The position numbers and the translations under genes were made by a program. A DNA stretch of 64,000 bases from Prunus persica (Eukaryota; Streptophyta; Magnoliopsida; Rosales; Rosaceae), in assembly GCF_000346465.2 (NCBI RefSeq), contig NC_034010.1, positions 22,238,981 through 22,302,980 of the forward strand. Direction: 5' to 3'. Shown piece after piece: positions 47,426 through 60,897 of this stretch (the first letter of the stretch is position 1; the number at the start of each line of letters is the position of its first letter). A model generated the notes under the pieces. It did not search any database, had not been told where the DNA came from, and saw only the letters and a list, made by a program, of their open reading frames with translations.

Positions 47426-49176
47426 ATGGCTGACCAGTCGGAGAGTGCCGGTTCGACGGTGGAGCACGAGAAGTCACTGATGGAGAAGATCAGCGAGAAG
47501 ATCCACGATCATAACTCGTCGTCTTCGTCGTCATCTGACTCGGATAACGAGAAACCGGAGTCGCCCAAGTCTGAGAAGCCCAAGGTTTTCAGGATTTTCG
47601 GGAGGGAGAAACCAGTTCACCATGTTTTCGGTGGAGGAAAGCGTACGGACATCCATTCTCTCTCTATGAAGTTTTTTATTTATTTTATTTTATTTGAAAC
47701 TAAGAATCATATCTTTTAGAAAAAAAAAAATTTGAACATTGTCTTTTGAAAGAAGTGAAACGAGTATACCAGTTTGATTTGTGTGTGGATTGTGTAGGTT
47801 GTAGGTTGATCTGAGATCGTGATTATTTTTCTTGGTTAGATGCTTTTATGCTTTGTTTGGGTGCTGATAAAATTTCTGAACTTGTGGGTTTGATTTCTTA
47901 TTTCTTCTATTGTTGTGTTCGGATGCTAGGAAACTGTAGAAAAAAAAATATATGGGCAGGAAGATGCGAACGTTTGTGTTTTTCGAGTAGAAATATAGAG
48001 TAACTTAGTTCCTTTTTCTTCTTATATATCTTCTTTTGCAATGGTTCCGATCTTCTTAGTTGATCTGTTAAAACACCTCATTTACTTTGATATTTGGATC
48101 TTCAATGCCGTTTGGTAACTCGGATGCTCTGTCTTTAGTTATCACATTAGAGTTCAGACTTCAGATTTTGACATTTCTGAAATGTTGCAGCTGCTGATGT
48201 GTTCTTGTGGAGAAACAAGAAGGTTTCAGCTGGTGTTCTTGGTGGAGCCACTGCAGTCTGGGTCCTTTTTGAGTTGCTTGAGTACCACCTACTTACTCTT
48301 GTTGGCCACATTTTGATTGGTACCCTTGCGGTCTTGTTCCTCTGGTCCAATGCTCATTCTTTTATCCACAAGTAAGATACTTGGTTTTTCCATTCATGGT
48401 TTCATCTTCTGGGTGCTTGCATAGGATCTGAATATAATTTATGGTTCTGTTTCGATCTTTGCCTTTTAAGTTAATAAATTTGCTTTTGTAGGACTCCACC
48501 TCGCATCCCAGAAGTTCATCTTCCTGAGGAACCATTCCTGCAGGTTGCTTCTGAGCTGAGACTTCAAATCAACTGGGCTTTTGCGGTCCTTCATGATATT
48601 GCATCTGGCAGAGAATTGAAGAAATTCCTGATCGTATGTAGAATTGATCTCTATAACTCTTTTTGATAAGCTTTTCAATCAGTGTATGGTGACTAGATTG
48701 GTTATTTAATGGGTTTAAAGTTTAAACAGCTTAATGTGCCTAGTTTATTGTCTCATCAGGATTACTAGTTTTTAGAACTTGTTGCTATGCTATAATTCTT
48801 ATACATAAACTTAATTTTTTAAGTTTGCTCTGATAATGTATTGTCGATTTCAGGTTATTGCTGGCTTGTGGGTTCTTTCAATTGTGGGGACTTGGTGCAA
48901 TTTCTTGACCTTGTTTTACATATGTAAGGACTATGGAAAACTTGTGTTGTGTGCACAAATTTGTTTCATTTATTATTGTACTGATTTTAATAATCCTCAT
49001 TTTGTAAAACAGCTTTTGTTTTGCTGCACACGGTGCCTGTCATTTATGAGAAGTATGAAGACAAGATAGACCCATTTGCAGAGAAGGCAACTATTGAATT
49101 CAAAAAGCACTATGCAGTGTTTGATGCCAAGGTTCTCAGTAAGATTCCGCAGGGGCTGAAAAACAAGAGGTCTTAG
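47426..49176 (+). CDS. reticulon-like protein B (RTNLB)
   Basis: Five exons: 47426-47642, 48191-48371, 48492-48633, 48854-48923, 49013-49176; 257 residues. The S/D/E-rich N-terminus ([24 protein letters not shown]) is followed by the plant reticulon signature [17 protein letters not shown]. The reticulon homology domain has two long hydrophobic hairpins (about residues 90-135 and 180-225) separated by a hydrophilic loop. The protein ends with [11 protein letters not shown]. Reticulons bend ER membrane and shape tubules and plasmodesmal desmotubules. It fits the RTNLB1-8 group by length and N-terminus. Junctions are all GT/AG. Confidence 0.95.
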
Positions 49177-49523
49177 AAAGTCTGAAGTGTTTTGTTGTGC
49201 TTTAAAAGCTCTAGGTTTTGTAGTTGAGCTTCCCATGCTGTTCAAGTGTTTGGGTTTTGTTATTCAAATGACTTTATGTGGTCTTAGTTTCCAGATTTAG
49301 GTTTGTGATGTGCTTATACGTAATCATGGGAAGCCTTTAAACAGCACATTAGCCATACGTTTATTTTGACAACTTTATGCTATCCAATTCTGTCTTGTAC
49401 ATGGGTTGTCGCTTATATGAACAGTTATGGTGGATGTTATTTCATGCTGCTTCTCCTTTTGGTTGCGAGCATGATATTTTGGTGCTTAAGTTTTATGAAA
49501 GTTTAGCATTGTGTCCCAAACAT

Positions 49524-49681
49524 ACCTAAATTAAATCAGGTGGCTGTGGCGTGCTTTGATATATTGCTAGTGTTTCAACTTTATTCCTTATATGAATTGA
49601 TTACCTAAATTAAATCAGGTGGCTGTGGCGTGCTTTGATATATTGCTAGTGTTTCAAGTTTATTCCTTATATGAATTGATT
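49524..49681. repeat. two tandem 79-bp repeats
   Basis: Copies start at 49524 and 49603 and differ at essentially one base. They are followed by a 22-bp tandem pair (GCATTTGGTTTAGATTTTTG) near 49690-49733. All lie in the reticulon 3' flank. Confidence 0.92.
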
Positions 49682-50039
49682 ATCTATTTGCATTTGGTTT
49701 AGATTTTTGGGCATTTGGTTTAGATTTTTGGACATCTAGTTAGGCACTTTGAAATGTGGCATAAGCACGTGAGCTTGACATGTTTCTGGCAATGGAAATG
49801 TTATTCTTCGTTGAGTATCGTGTAACGTTTGCTCTAAACTCATCCTCTCATTCTGATTATAATTCAATGTTGATAGGATTTTAGATTTTGTAATGCGATT
49901 CTTCAACTCAAATTTGTTGAATTTGTTTGGTTTGACCTTAAAAATGACCCGAATGTTAGTGTATAGGTTCAATCCTATCAAACAGAATTATGGAATTGGT
50001 TAGGGTTAATTTGAGAGTGATTCCGGATATGACAAAAAT

Positions 50040-50330
50040 CACTTTTCATGTACTTGTACATATGATCACTTTAAATGGGTGCGGGAGTTACATTCAACAT
50101 GCCATCAAGGAACGTAACTCTGCTGCTGATATGCTTGCTTTTATTGGGATCTCAGAGAATTTTTTTATTTGGTCGAAATCTCTACTCGTCTCCATATTTG
50201 GGACTCTACCCCGGCTGCTGTGAGACAATTAATGTTTAATGATTTGTGTAGGGTTTTCTACCCTTAAATAAGTTGCTGTTTAGTGTTTGTGTTGGGCTTC
50301 AGCCCTCCTTGTTACCCAAAAAAAAAAAAA
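50040..50330 (+). mobile_element. 5'-truncated LINE: RNase H tail, 3' UTR and poly(A)
   Basis: The frame ending at about 50221 contains IQHAIKERNSAADMLAFIG, which matches the end of the RNase H domain of plant L1-type LINEs (H-x-x-R-E-G-N-x-x-A-D pattern, here with N kept but G lost). A short 3' UTR and a pure A13 tail (50318-50330) follow. No upstream reverse transcriptase is present. A target duplication was not found. Between 49735 and 50040 I cannot classify the sequence. Confidence 0.75.
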
Positions 50331-50758
50331 GGAACTTCGAATGGATTGTACATTGTGAGCCAATATTTTCTCAATATATGTATATGGTTTAACGTCCAAA
50401 CAAAGATTTCAGCCGGTACCAAAGATTTCAGACGGTACCGAAATTCTCAATAGGCTCAGAGGGACATGAAGGAAGACAGGAGATTCAAGTTGGGTTGAAG
50501 AATACAGAGTTCTGAGCAAATCTTTCTCACTGTTGCATCGATTTCACAAATTTTCCCACTGTTGCAATTATGCTGGGCATCCACGCCTCACATTCGTTTT
50601 ACAACTTTCCACTTGTTTAACTGGCTTGTAAATTAAATTATCAGACAACCATGCACGAAGTCATTTGAGTGAAAGAATTAATTGAACAAGATTGCTGGGC
50701 TACAAAATCAAACAATGATCTATACCTTTGATTAATTACAACATACAACGAATCTTCT

Positions 50759-53700
50759 TCAGTATCTTGGAAGGAGTCTTGAGGCATAAGGATTGCTTTC
50801 CGCCGATGTGAGAGGGACTGTTGAGAATTCCGAATCAGAATGCTCCGACCGAAAGTTACTGCGGAAAGGTAAGGGGCTTGTATTTTGGATTGGCGATAAG
50901 TTGAGTCTTGAGAAACCCGACTCAGTACCACTGGTGGAAGTCCTATGGTCAGGTTCCATCGGAACGGCTTGTGCAGAGGTTGGAGTCTTGTGTGAATCTT
51001 CTTGAGATCTGCCGGAATCGTCTGCAGACTCCCTTCTCTCCCTTTCTTCAGTTTCTTTGAGCAGAAAATCAACCCACAGATCTGCAAAGGACTGAACATA
51101 GCAGAGAACAAAGTTAATGGATGCAACTCCATTAAGTAAATGCGGACCTAACACATTGATAAAGAAAAGGCACTCGGAACACTTTTCAGGGCAGCTTATT
51201 GGTTGGAAATTAAGAGGAAAAACAAATCATGTTTTAACAAATAGAAGCACGCAGGAGCTAAATGTAGAACGACACATCGGAAAAAACCACCAAATTAAAG
51301 TACAGCAAATACGGAACAAATTAAAATACCCAATGCGATTTGAAAAAACACTAGTTGGAAATCAAAGTATACCACCAAATAATCTTTTAATTGAAAGGAG
51401 AAAAGAATGGTACATGGTTCTCAGATGCCGCATTTGCAGATGCTCCAGCTGAACCGCCGCCCAAAATGCCACCAACGAGGCGGCCAGGCAGACCAAAAAC
51501 TCCACGAACAACACCTTTACCTGCACCTTGAGAGACGCCTATTCTCTGCTTGTCTTCATCGGAGAATCCCAGCATGCGAGCCATAAGATCCAGTACCTGG
51601 ACAGCAGCAGCAGAAAAACTACATGAGCCTGGCCATATTAAAAACTAAACCAATTGTCATGGATCAGTACTGCACAAGGCTGGATAGGGGTGGGACTTGA
51701 CAAGCCAGAACTAATAAGTTCTTGCATAAAGCAAACATGACAAATTCTTGCATCAGTAGCCCCATCATGAAGCTAGTCTAGTATCATGAAAAAATTTCAT
51801 ACCTCTTTACTGTAATTTCTCTGAAAGTAGGTCACCAGTAACTTGATCACAATGCGTCTGTGACAAAAACCAATCATCATTAACATTGCAATGCACTCTT
51901 TCAATAAAACAGCATTATTATTAATAAAATATTGTAAATAAATTCAACCAAGAATTCTCTCCAACAAGGTAGATACAGCACTTCTGTAAAACAAAAGAAG
52001 AGAGCTGCCAAACACTCCAGACACAAAGCCATAACCCATAACTGAATTTTGAAGGCAATGTCAATACTCCATATACCTAAAACCCGATAGAAGGCCAGGA
52101 AAAACAGACCAACCTGTCAACAAGATAATCTGAATCTATTGACATCCTATTAAGCCTGGTCATGCTCTGTTCAACAGCTCGCCGTAACTTTGCATTGTCT
52201 TCCTCCAGTTTGTTTACTCGGTTTTTCCAGTCTACTACTATCTTCTCAGCTTGAGAAAGCTTGGACAAGATTTCTTCCTTTTCCCTCTTTGATGCTTCTG
52301 CCTGATGATCAGCATCCTGGTAAAATCATAGAACATTTTGACTCCGATTATTTTGTGTGTTAGTACTAGAGAAGACCATCAGAACATACAGATCTTAAAT
52401 TCATTAAGTGATGCAACTTTATATAAAATAAGTAATTATCTTCTTGTTCTTCCTATCTCTCCCCTCAACTAACAAAGGAAGGAACATGATTTGCATGATC
52501 ACAATTATGGGGCACCAGTGTAATAAATGCATTGCAGGTAATATTATATAGCACCACAAGCAGATTAAAAATTGCATAATATAACAGAATCGTATTCTGA
52601 CAATGCAAAGGAAAAGGAAGAGAACATACTTGCAAGAGCTGATAAAGTTTAGCCAACTCTTCCCTTGCCCGTGCCAAATCTCCTTCCAAATGTTCCTATA
52701 CAGAAAATGAAACTTGCATAAGAAACAAATAAAAATTCTGAGGACTCATAATTCAACACAAAACATTTCATGTGCCTTCCCATATAGACAGACAACAAAA
52801 TTTGAATTTCATTACCTTAGCTTCAATTTCAGCATAGTATTGACCAAGAGCAGTTTGAAGATTCAAAAGTTCAACATTTTTGGCATCTATTGTGTTCATA
52901 CAGCTTTCAAGTCTTTTATTCAGATCATCAATAAGTTCCTTTGATTTCTGAAATTCGTTATTGTTGATCATCTTCACTTCATCCTGTTTTGCAATCGCCT
53001 GCTTCAGAGCTTTCTCCAAATGTAATATTTGAGCTCTTCGATATTCGTTACTTTCTCGAAGTTCCTCAATGACTTTGCTGTCTTCATCCATTTTTTCAGA
53101 CTCTTCAGATTCCTGCACGAAGTATAAGCCAAAAGAAAAAATCCTCGTCAATAATTTTCCATGACATTTTCACTTGGTATATACAGGATGACAAATCCAC
53201 CAAGAATGTTTCCCGTGCAATATAAAACGGTACTCATAAATAATACGAACAAAATAAAGAGTTCCATATCCAAACTACCAAAATTATCTGTACACAGTAA
53301 ATAAAACCAAACTTACACACAGAAGTATACTCACAAAATAATGAAAATGAAAGAAAACATTTATGAAGAATAAAATAATAAAATAAGTACAGAGACTCTA
53401 TGAACAAGAGTTACAACTTTAAACCTCGAACAAAGATCATCAATACAAAATCAAACAACTATGTTATCTAATTGTGAAATTATGTACCTCACAGCAGCTC
53501 CCCAATTTAGTAAAATTACACTTAACAAACAGGCACTAGTTGCTGGGGACACTAAATCCCCAAGGATGCCCAAAGCCTATCCAAAGAGTTCTCTCATTCC
53601 CACTATAATTCTGAAAATTCTATTATTCCTCCACAACCAAATCACCCAAAAAACAGCTAACAGAGTAGACAAGATCAAAACAGTGGACATATAATATTTC

Positions 53701-56700
53701 CAGGAGAAACCTTTGGAAGTAAGATATGGAGTGTCAAAATTCATGTCTAGCAGAACAAATCAAACTTCACTTGAAAAAGAGAAAAGGTCCATGCATCACA
53801 AAAGTCAACAAATATCATATAACTTATTACTGCACCATGCAGTAATTCAATTTTCTGCTAAGGCAGTTCACAGCTACTATCATGTGGACTAGGAAAAATA
53901 CATTGTCCTCTACAATTTAAACAATGAGTGTGCAATAGAAAGGATAATCCACTGAACAATATCCTCAGTCTAATAACATCAACAACAGATTCAAATGGAA
54001 AGTTTAAAACGTGAAAAGTTTGATGCCACTCAAATTTTGAATGCAAAATGTCATGCACGACAATGCAAATAATGGATATTTTCAAGACATATAACCTTTT
54101 CTAACAAATGCTGTTTAAGGCGGGACAACTCTTGCAAGGCTTTGTCCCTTTCAAGGCGCATTTCCTTCAAATCTTTATCAAACTTTTGTAACGATTTCTC
54201 CATTTCTTCCTTTCCAGGAAAACTTTCTGAAGAATCTACCGGCTGCACAGAATGTTAAAAAAATACTAATTTAAGTTAAAGAACTGGGTATCATAATATC
54301 AACCACCGAGTTATGTCCAGCACGCAAAAACATGACTAGTACAGTAAAGACAGACACACACGCACTTCCCCCACCCACACCTCCCAAGCCACTCGAAACA
54401 ATCAAAGGGAGAGGGATTAGCTAGGAAGGATTCCATCCAAATTGCACAAAAAAGCAAGTATTGTGTTCCCCAAAAATTCTCACACTGCACACGTATTACC
54501 TCATTCAAATGAGTTGGGTGCTTATTCAAAGATTCAGAAGCATCTAAGGAATTTCTTTCAGTTGCAGTCCTGCTCGCTTTCAATGCAACTTCAAGTTCAT
54601 CCTTCTCTATCTATATACAATGAATAAATGTTAGAGTGGATTTTATAAGGGGACAATAACTAGAAACACAAATTTTCATCAAAACATGAAATTATCAACC
54701 TTAAGACTACTATTTTCCTTCTCCAGGGTTGCGATTAATCTTTTCAAACTACCAGCAACATCATCTGCATTTTCATCCTCCCGTCTATTCAACTCCATTT
54801 GCAATCGATTTATCTCAGACATTTTCTCCTTCAACACATTGCTTATTTTGCTTATCTCGATGGAGGTCTGCCAAAAGAAACATGAGCATGCCGTACCAAA
54901 AGGCAGAGGTCAGAGAACCAAAACAAGAAACATATGTGTACATACATAGCTGCCTCCATATCCAGCTGCTTATGTCTAATCATAAGTAAAGATAATAATA
55001 AAAATTTGTACATTTCCAAATTAATATGGTAGTGATGCCAGGAAAGAGAGCCACATTAACATATATAGGCACATACAAAATTGACACAGTTAAATATGCA
55101 AAACATCTGAGCACTCAAGAACTAATGGTAATCATACAATAAACGGAAAGAAAGGCAATCATTCAACTAAATATGCATCTATATCAATAATTCTCAACGT
55201 CTGTATCAAAATTTGAAACTCACTTTCTCTCTATCCAACTTCAGAAATTTAAGCTCTTCCTGGATAGCTTCATTCAATTTCTGTTGTTCTGTGACCGAAT
55301 ACAGATTGAATAAAGAAATTAGATAAATATCCAATATGATAATTGTAGGCCCACTTCTGAATTTTCGCAGCCCAGCAGTGTACCTTGTAATTTTCGATGT
55401 ACATTTCCTGACTGATTGCGTTCTTTTTCAAGTTCCATCCGCAATTGTTTCATCTCAGCTAGCACTGCTGTCTGGGACCTATTTTTCTCTTCTAGTAAAT
55501 CTGCAAGCTCCTAGAAGGCATTTATACATCTGTTGTCAAATTCTTTCATCATTTAAGAATAAAAAAAAGCATACAGAAAACCAGAAAGAAAAAAAAATTT
55601 TGAATTACAACTGTAGCCAAAACCTGATTTGGATAACTATTATAGCCAAAATCAATTTTGTTTCTGAAAATAGATTATAGCGAAAACACTATTGGAAAAA
55701 GGAGATATCTAGATCAAACCTAAAATACAACGTAGGCAAGGAAAACATAAATATCAATATAGTTCATAAAAAATCATTCTTAACCTTCCCAAAAGAAAAG
55801 TCAATCCAAACATTCAGCTATTCAAAATAGAACAGAATACAAGGTGCATTACCCTTTCATTCCCCTGCATATCTGAAAGCTGTGCAACCCCATTGCTTAT
55901 CCCATCCTGCGTAAAGAAACCACCGTTCTGTTTCTGGTGTCCAGAATAGCCAGTTTTTGTTTGACTTGTCAATTTCTGCTGTCGGTTGGGTGACTGACTA
56001 CCACTACCCTGAATATAATTACAAGTTAACTTAGCCAATTACCATAGCCCAAGCCTTATACTTCAGTGATAACAAGAAAGATAAGAGAAAACGATTCTGG
56101 TAACTCAGTATTGTAAAATCGACATATACTAAAAGAACAAATGATATGAAAGCAATTCAATGCAAATTTATGCATGTCCCACTCCTTTAAGGAAGCTAAG
56201 GATCTGAATCTCCACGCTTTGCAGTTAAAAATATACACCTCTCAAGTCCACTACGGTACTACCTTATTAATACCCCTTCTTATAGGGTGTCCAGACAACT
56301 AACATCCTGGACCAAATTATAAAAAAAATAATAAAATAAAATAAAATAAAAAACTAGTAGCGAGATGGTAGAGATATACTTTTCTTATAGAATGGCTCTT
56401 CTTTGTATATATGATAATAGATATGTCATCAAGAAGTTTACGATTTAATTGAAGAAAACCATTAAGTACTACATCGAAATATATGTTAATTATCATGCTC
56501 AAATACACTAAGATGAACAACTACCTTGAGCACGTTGATGCCATTTGCCGCTGCTTTGTGATTTTCATTTCTAGACGCATTCAGAGATGCAGTAGTTGAG
56601 TCCAGATTCTGTTTTAATGAGCCATTTTCTTTACTCAATCTGGAAATATGATCCTGTCAAATGTGAAGGTTCCAATTTGTCAAAGGACATGTTGTGATAT

Positions 56701-58214
56701 ATACTGTCAAGATGCCACTCCATACAGGATGTAAGGCACACAAATCCAATTACAGATACCTCCATCAAACAAGATAAACAAAAAAGATGAAATCCATAAT
56801 ATAATTTCCATTGAGATTCATAGGTACCTCCTTTTCCTTTAACAATGCGGCATAGTTTACTGATAATGCTTTAATTTCTGCCTCAGATTCCTGCAGCCTC
56901 TTAATATCCGCTTTGTATTGTTCGATCTAAAATAATAGAAAATAAAATGCAGAGCACAGTATCATAAAATACTCCCTCTTATAAAAACAAATCAAATAGC
57001 AGCAGGAAAAGACAAGGGAGGGGGGCAGGGAAGACGATATGGCCAGAGACCAATGAAGATGATAATCAAATAAAGGGAATGACTCCTCTAACAACTCAAC
57101 GTTCTCTTTACACATAGATTTTTCAACATGAAGTCAGACTCCAGTAGAGATACATTTAGTGATGTACTTGTGTTAAAATGTTGCAAAAATTAACAAGAGA
57201 ATCCAAACAAGTGAATGCCTCAGAATTAAAAATCATCCATCTTCCTAGACAGCGTCTTAAATAGAATACTAAAATCATGTTCATCTTACTTGTCACAAAG
57301 TATCTGGCCTAACTTGGGAAAATGATGTTTTAGATCTTATACTTGATGCATAGAAGCCACGCCAAATCAATAAATATCATAGACCTCCTAGAAGTAATGT
57401 CACCACAAAAGTTACATAAAATGTTGGCAACCACACTTTGTATCCACAATTCTGCTTCAAAGCCTGGATCAAGGCTTATTAGACTCAAACTAGTTGTCAT
57501 ACTATGGGTGCAAACAGACAGGAACCTAATCTGTACATTTACACACAATGCACTACGGCTGTCAGTTTAGAAAATGAATAGATAATTTTCTTAATTAACA
57601 ACACTTGCTACCGGGAACTAACCAGCTTACTAATTACCATACATGCTCCCATGAAAGTTCTACTGCTCTCAACCTAAATTAATTGGAAACTCGGGCTTCA
57701 AAACGAAAATAAACCACAATTTGCAAATCTACCTCCATTTCGAAGTTTGAATTTGCATGCCACACGCAGATGCCGAATGATTGTGGCATGCCGAATGATT
57801 CAATACTTCATTAAGATAATAACCAAACTCTCAGCAAAACACACAATTCAAAATCCAAACTCAACAAAATCGAAGCATTTAGAGCTACACAATCCAAAAT
57901 GCCTAAACAACACAGTCCCAACTCTCCAATCCAAACAAAAATCAAAACCCAATTACCGAAACAGCCAAGTCCAGATAAAAACAATGCCAAACCTCGGGAT
58001 TAATAAAGGAATCGATGCCATTAGGGATCGGAGAGCGCGAGGGGGACTTGGAATGCGCGAAGCTGTGGGAGTTCCTCCGATCAGAGATGGAAGAAGCTTG
58101 GGCTCCATTGAGGGAGGCGTAGATCTCGAACTCCTCGTCTTCGTCGTCTTCGTCGTGCACATCCTGCGCCATCTTATTGAGGTTCTCCTTCAGGTTGGCA
58201 ATCGTGCTCCACAT
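50759..58214 (-). CDS. GDAP1: GRIP-related ARF-binding (GRAB) golgin
   Basis: Fifteen exons: 58214-57993, 56926-56828, 56653-56525, 56008-55853, 55510-55384, 55288-55224, 54867-54700, 54610-54500, 54242-54096, 53112-52816, 52695-52630, 52316-52114, 51857-51803, 51596-51414, 51091-50759; 786 residues, slightly longer than the Arabidopsis relatives I recall. All junctions keep frame with GT/AG. The N-terminus MWSTIANLKENLNKMAQDVHDEDDEDEE is characteristic. Almost the whole body is coiled coil (repeated E/K/L heptads). Near the C-terminus a GRAB-type segment (SDYLVDRRIVIKLLVTYFQRNY, split by an intron) would bind ARF1 GTPase and so target the protein to the cis-Golgi. A G-rich segment and a S/T-rich tail with ADLWVDFLL follow. 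Golgins of this type tether transport vesicles. GDAP1/GC4 identity is by motif and neighbourhood. Confidence 0.93.
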
Positions 58215-59340
58215 CCTTCAAAAACCCTCGCAGCAAATATTTAAGCGTATGAATGCGCGTGCGCTTGAACTGGAGAAATTGGGCGCTAAAATTAGGGAAA
58301 ATCGGAGGTGCTTTTTCTCGGATTGAGAAGAGAACTTAGATTGGACAGGGAATTGAAAATGAAATTCGGTAGATCTAGGAGAGGAGGGGGACCGAAGAGG
58401 TGGAAATAAAATCAATTGGAATTAAATTTGTTTTTATGGTTAGAGGACACGTTAATGTAACTTATGAAATGTTGATATTGGCAAGTCACCGCACCAATCA
58501 GGCACTACAATTTTCCCACCATTCCACAGGGATAGTGGTTTATAAGATTATCTCGCTTGCGTACGAAAGTGAAAGGACATGAAATGAAACTTAAGGAGGT
58601 TATCCACGGTCTTGTTTCTTTTGGGCCTTGCTATCTGGGGCTAAGAAGCACACATTTGAAGCCCAATGATGATATTTTTTACTATGAAGGGAAGCTTTGG
58701 TGAGCTTGTGTGGCATAATCCCAAATGCATGAGTAACCAGCTAGCTCTGCGTTCGAGTGGCATTTCACTCCTACCGACATCTTATCCGCTGATTCTTCAA
58801 CATTAGTCGGTTTGGACCTCCGCTTAGTTTCACTCATACTTCATCCAGTACTCTAGCTAACAATAATAATTTCAATGGAATATGTAAATTGATGTGCATC
58901 ACTTGAGTTAATCCAACCTAAAACTTTGGATGCAAAGATAAATACTCTTAATCACTTGAGTTACAAGTGATTAAGAGTATTTGTAGAGAGGCGGGGCTAG
59001 ATAAAGATGCTTGGTTAATTTAGATCCTAAAGGACAAATGATGAAAATACAAATTGGAGTATAGTTTAAACATTATATTATAAATACAAGCTATAATTGA
59101 AATTACTCTAATCTACGTCAGCTGGAGATGAGAGGGTTCAAACTCAAATGCAAGTCGGCGGGTTCACTGTCCTGACTAACTAGTCTAACCCAACCACGTA
59201 TGCCCTATAATTTGTTTTTTTTTTTAAATAATCGAAAGGAAGAGTGAGTATGGGTTATTTTCCAAAAATGTATTATAAGAAAATAAAATTTCGAAAGAGG
59301 CATAATCATTGGACGGCTCCTATAAAATTAAACAAATAAT
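58215..59340. other. intergenic upstream of golgin gene
   Basis: No gene. The golgin promoter is at its left. An internal short inverted repeat occurs at 58940-58985, where ATACTCTTAATCACTTG meets its complement CAAGTGATTAAGAGTAT after a few bases. Confidence 0.5.
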
Positions 59341-59349
59341 AATCATTGG

Positions 59350-59440
59350 ACGGCCCGGATGCATTAGAAGTCCAATCCTTCCCCTATATGAAGAGCCGGT
59401 ACTCCCAGGAAACCCAAAGTTCGCCGCGCTCTAGGGTTTG
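59350..59440 (+). promoter_or_regulatory. telo-box promoter of a putative non-coding locus
   Basis: GGCCC at 59352-59356, a TATAT box at 59385-59389 and a telo-box CTAGGGTTT at 59431-59439 are spaced as in plant promoters for snoRNA and ribosomal protein genes. No ribosomal protein or other coding frame follows, which is why a non-coding product is considered. Confidence 0.45.
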
Positions 59441-59529
59441 CAGTTCTCTCATCTAATGCCGCCTCCTCACCCTCTCGTTTATTTGTCGTTTCATTCGATT
59501 AGTGTTGTGTATCTTATCTGAAAACAATG

Positions 59530-59624
59530 GCGATGCGATGAAGAAAATAATTCAGATGAGAAAAACTCATCGATTGCTGTTGCAAAATGAATAGCCTATA
59601 TGGTTCGTATTCACTGAGCATCAT
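59530..59624 (+). ncRNA. candidate C/D box snoRNA
   Basis: A terminal stem GATGC (59532-59536) / GCATC (59618-59622) brackets a box-C-like GCGATGA (59535-59541; one change from RTGATGA) and a box D CTGA (59614-59617). An internal hairpin GATGAG-AAAAA-CTCATC lies between them. At about 95 nt the length fits plant C/D snoRNAs, and the locus follows a telo-box. I could not match the sequence 5' of box D to an rRNA target from memory, so this is a candidate only. Confidence 0.33.
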
Positions 59625-60195
59625 CATCTCACTATTTTCTTTCTTTATTTTTTTATTTTCTGCTGTTAAATCTTCTCTAACCAACCGAGGGACCTATGGA
59701 GGGAGCGCTTAAAAACGGTGCGCTTTCGGCCAAGTTTGCCTTCGAATATTGTTCTGAAATCCGATCGCCGAATCGCATGCTTGTATTTTGGGGTTCGGTT
59801 TGATTCTCCGATCGATTTTTTCATACATTGATTATATATAAATTTGAGTTGAAATTGAAAACTGATGCGAAGGTCCCAGCGGAGGGGCAAGCTACTCAGA
59901 AATGAGGCCTCTCTAACATTATCAATTAAACCTTCGCAAACTCACGCCAAATCGTACGACGCCCAGATTTCTCTTTCACTTCTGTGCGTCTTGAACCCTT
60001 GGCTACATTTCTTTTTTCAAAATCTAAAAATAGATGAATGCGCATTTTTTTCTGGGATGTTATTTTTGACGAGTTTGGTATTTTTAAGGAGCCACTTAAA
60101 TACTTTGATATGCTTATTATTAAACGAAGAAAGAAAATAACCATCGATGCCCATAATTAAAAAAGAAAAAGAATACATCCCAAGAAACGCTAATA

Positions 60196-60613
60196 GTATA
60201 GCCGCGCGGCTATACTATTTAAATTTCTAACCGCACGGCTCTACTATTTAAATATTCGAAAATATTAAATAGTATAGCCGAGCGGCTATACCACTTAAAT
60301 ATTCGAATATATTAAATAATACAGCCGAGCGGTATTACTTAAATATTCTAATATATTAAATAGTATAGCCGCGCGGCTATACAATTTAAATCTCTAAAGT
60401 ATAGCCGTTCGGCTATACCACTTAAATATTCGAATATATTAAATAGGACGGCTATACTATTTAAATCTCTGAAGTACAGCCGGTCGGCTATACTACTTAA
60501 ATATTCGAATATATTAAATATGATAGCCGAGTATTTAAATCTCTACAGTATAGCCGCCCGGCTATACGGGTATAATATATTAATAATTTAAAACTATAGC
60601 CGCTCGGCTATAC
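60196..60613. repeat. palindrome array 2 (GTATAGCCG-NN-CGGCTATAC)
   Basis: Perfect 20-bp palindromes with a free central dinucleotide lie at 60196-60215 (GC), 60272-60291 (AG), 60363-60382 (GC), 60399-60418 (TT) and 60548-60567 (CC); near-perfect ones lie at about 60318-60336, 60474-60493 and 60594-60613, with half-sites between. Spacers are AT-rich (TTAAATATTCGAATATATTAAA), themselves nearly palindromic, and give steps of about 36, 46 and 76 bp. GC-rich arms therefore alternate with AT-rich arms. The array is better preserved than array 1 and sits 285 bp downstream of the PDCD7-like stop codon. No coding frame is associated. Confidence 0.93.
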
Positions 60614-60897
60614 TGCACTATCGGCAGGTTGTCCTTCTATGAGCGAAAGAAAGAGTTTCCTAATTGACAAGATGGACAAATTAGGCTCAACGAAGAAAAA
60701 TAAGAGACAACTGCTCATAAATTACTCTGACTCGTAAAGAAAATTGACATGTTTTTATCATTAAGCTATATCATCACCATCTGTATTACAAAGTTTTAAA
60801 AAATCATTTCTACAAGAAAAATAACCTAAATCCCAAGTCCAACTTTTTCTGCAAAATCTGCCATCGGCACTGACTGATTCAAGCTACAGCAGCAGAG

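Noticed and set aside
59865..60140. 91-residue open frame after the snoRNA candidate
   Set aside because: No recognisable domain, no family resemblance, low-complexity surroundings.
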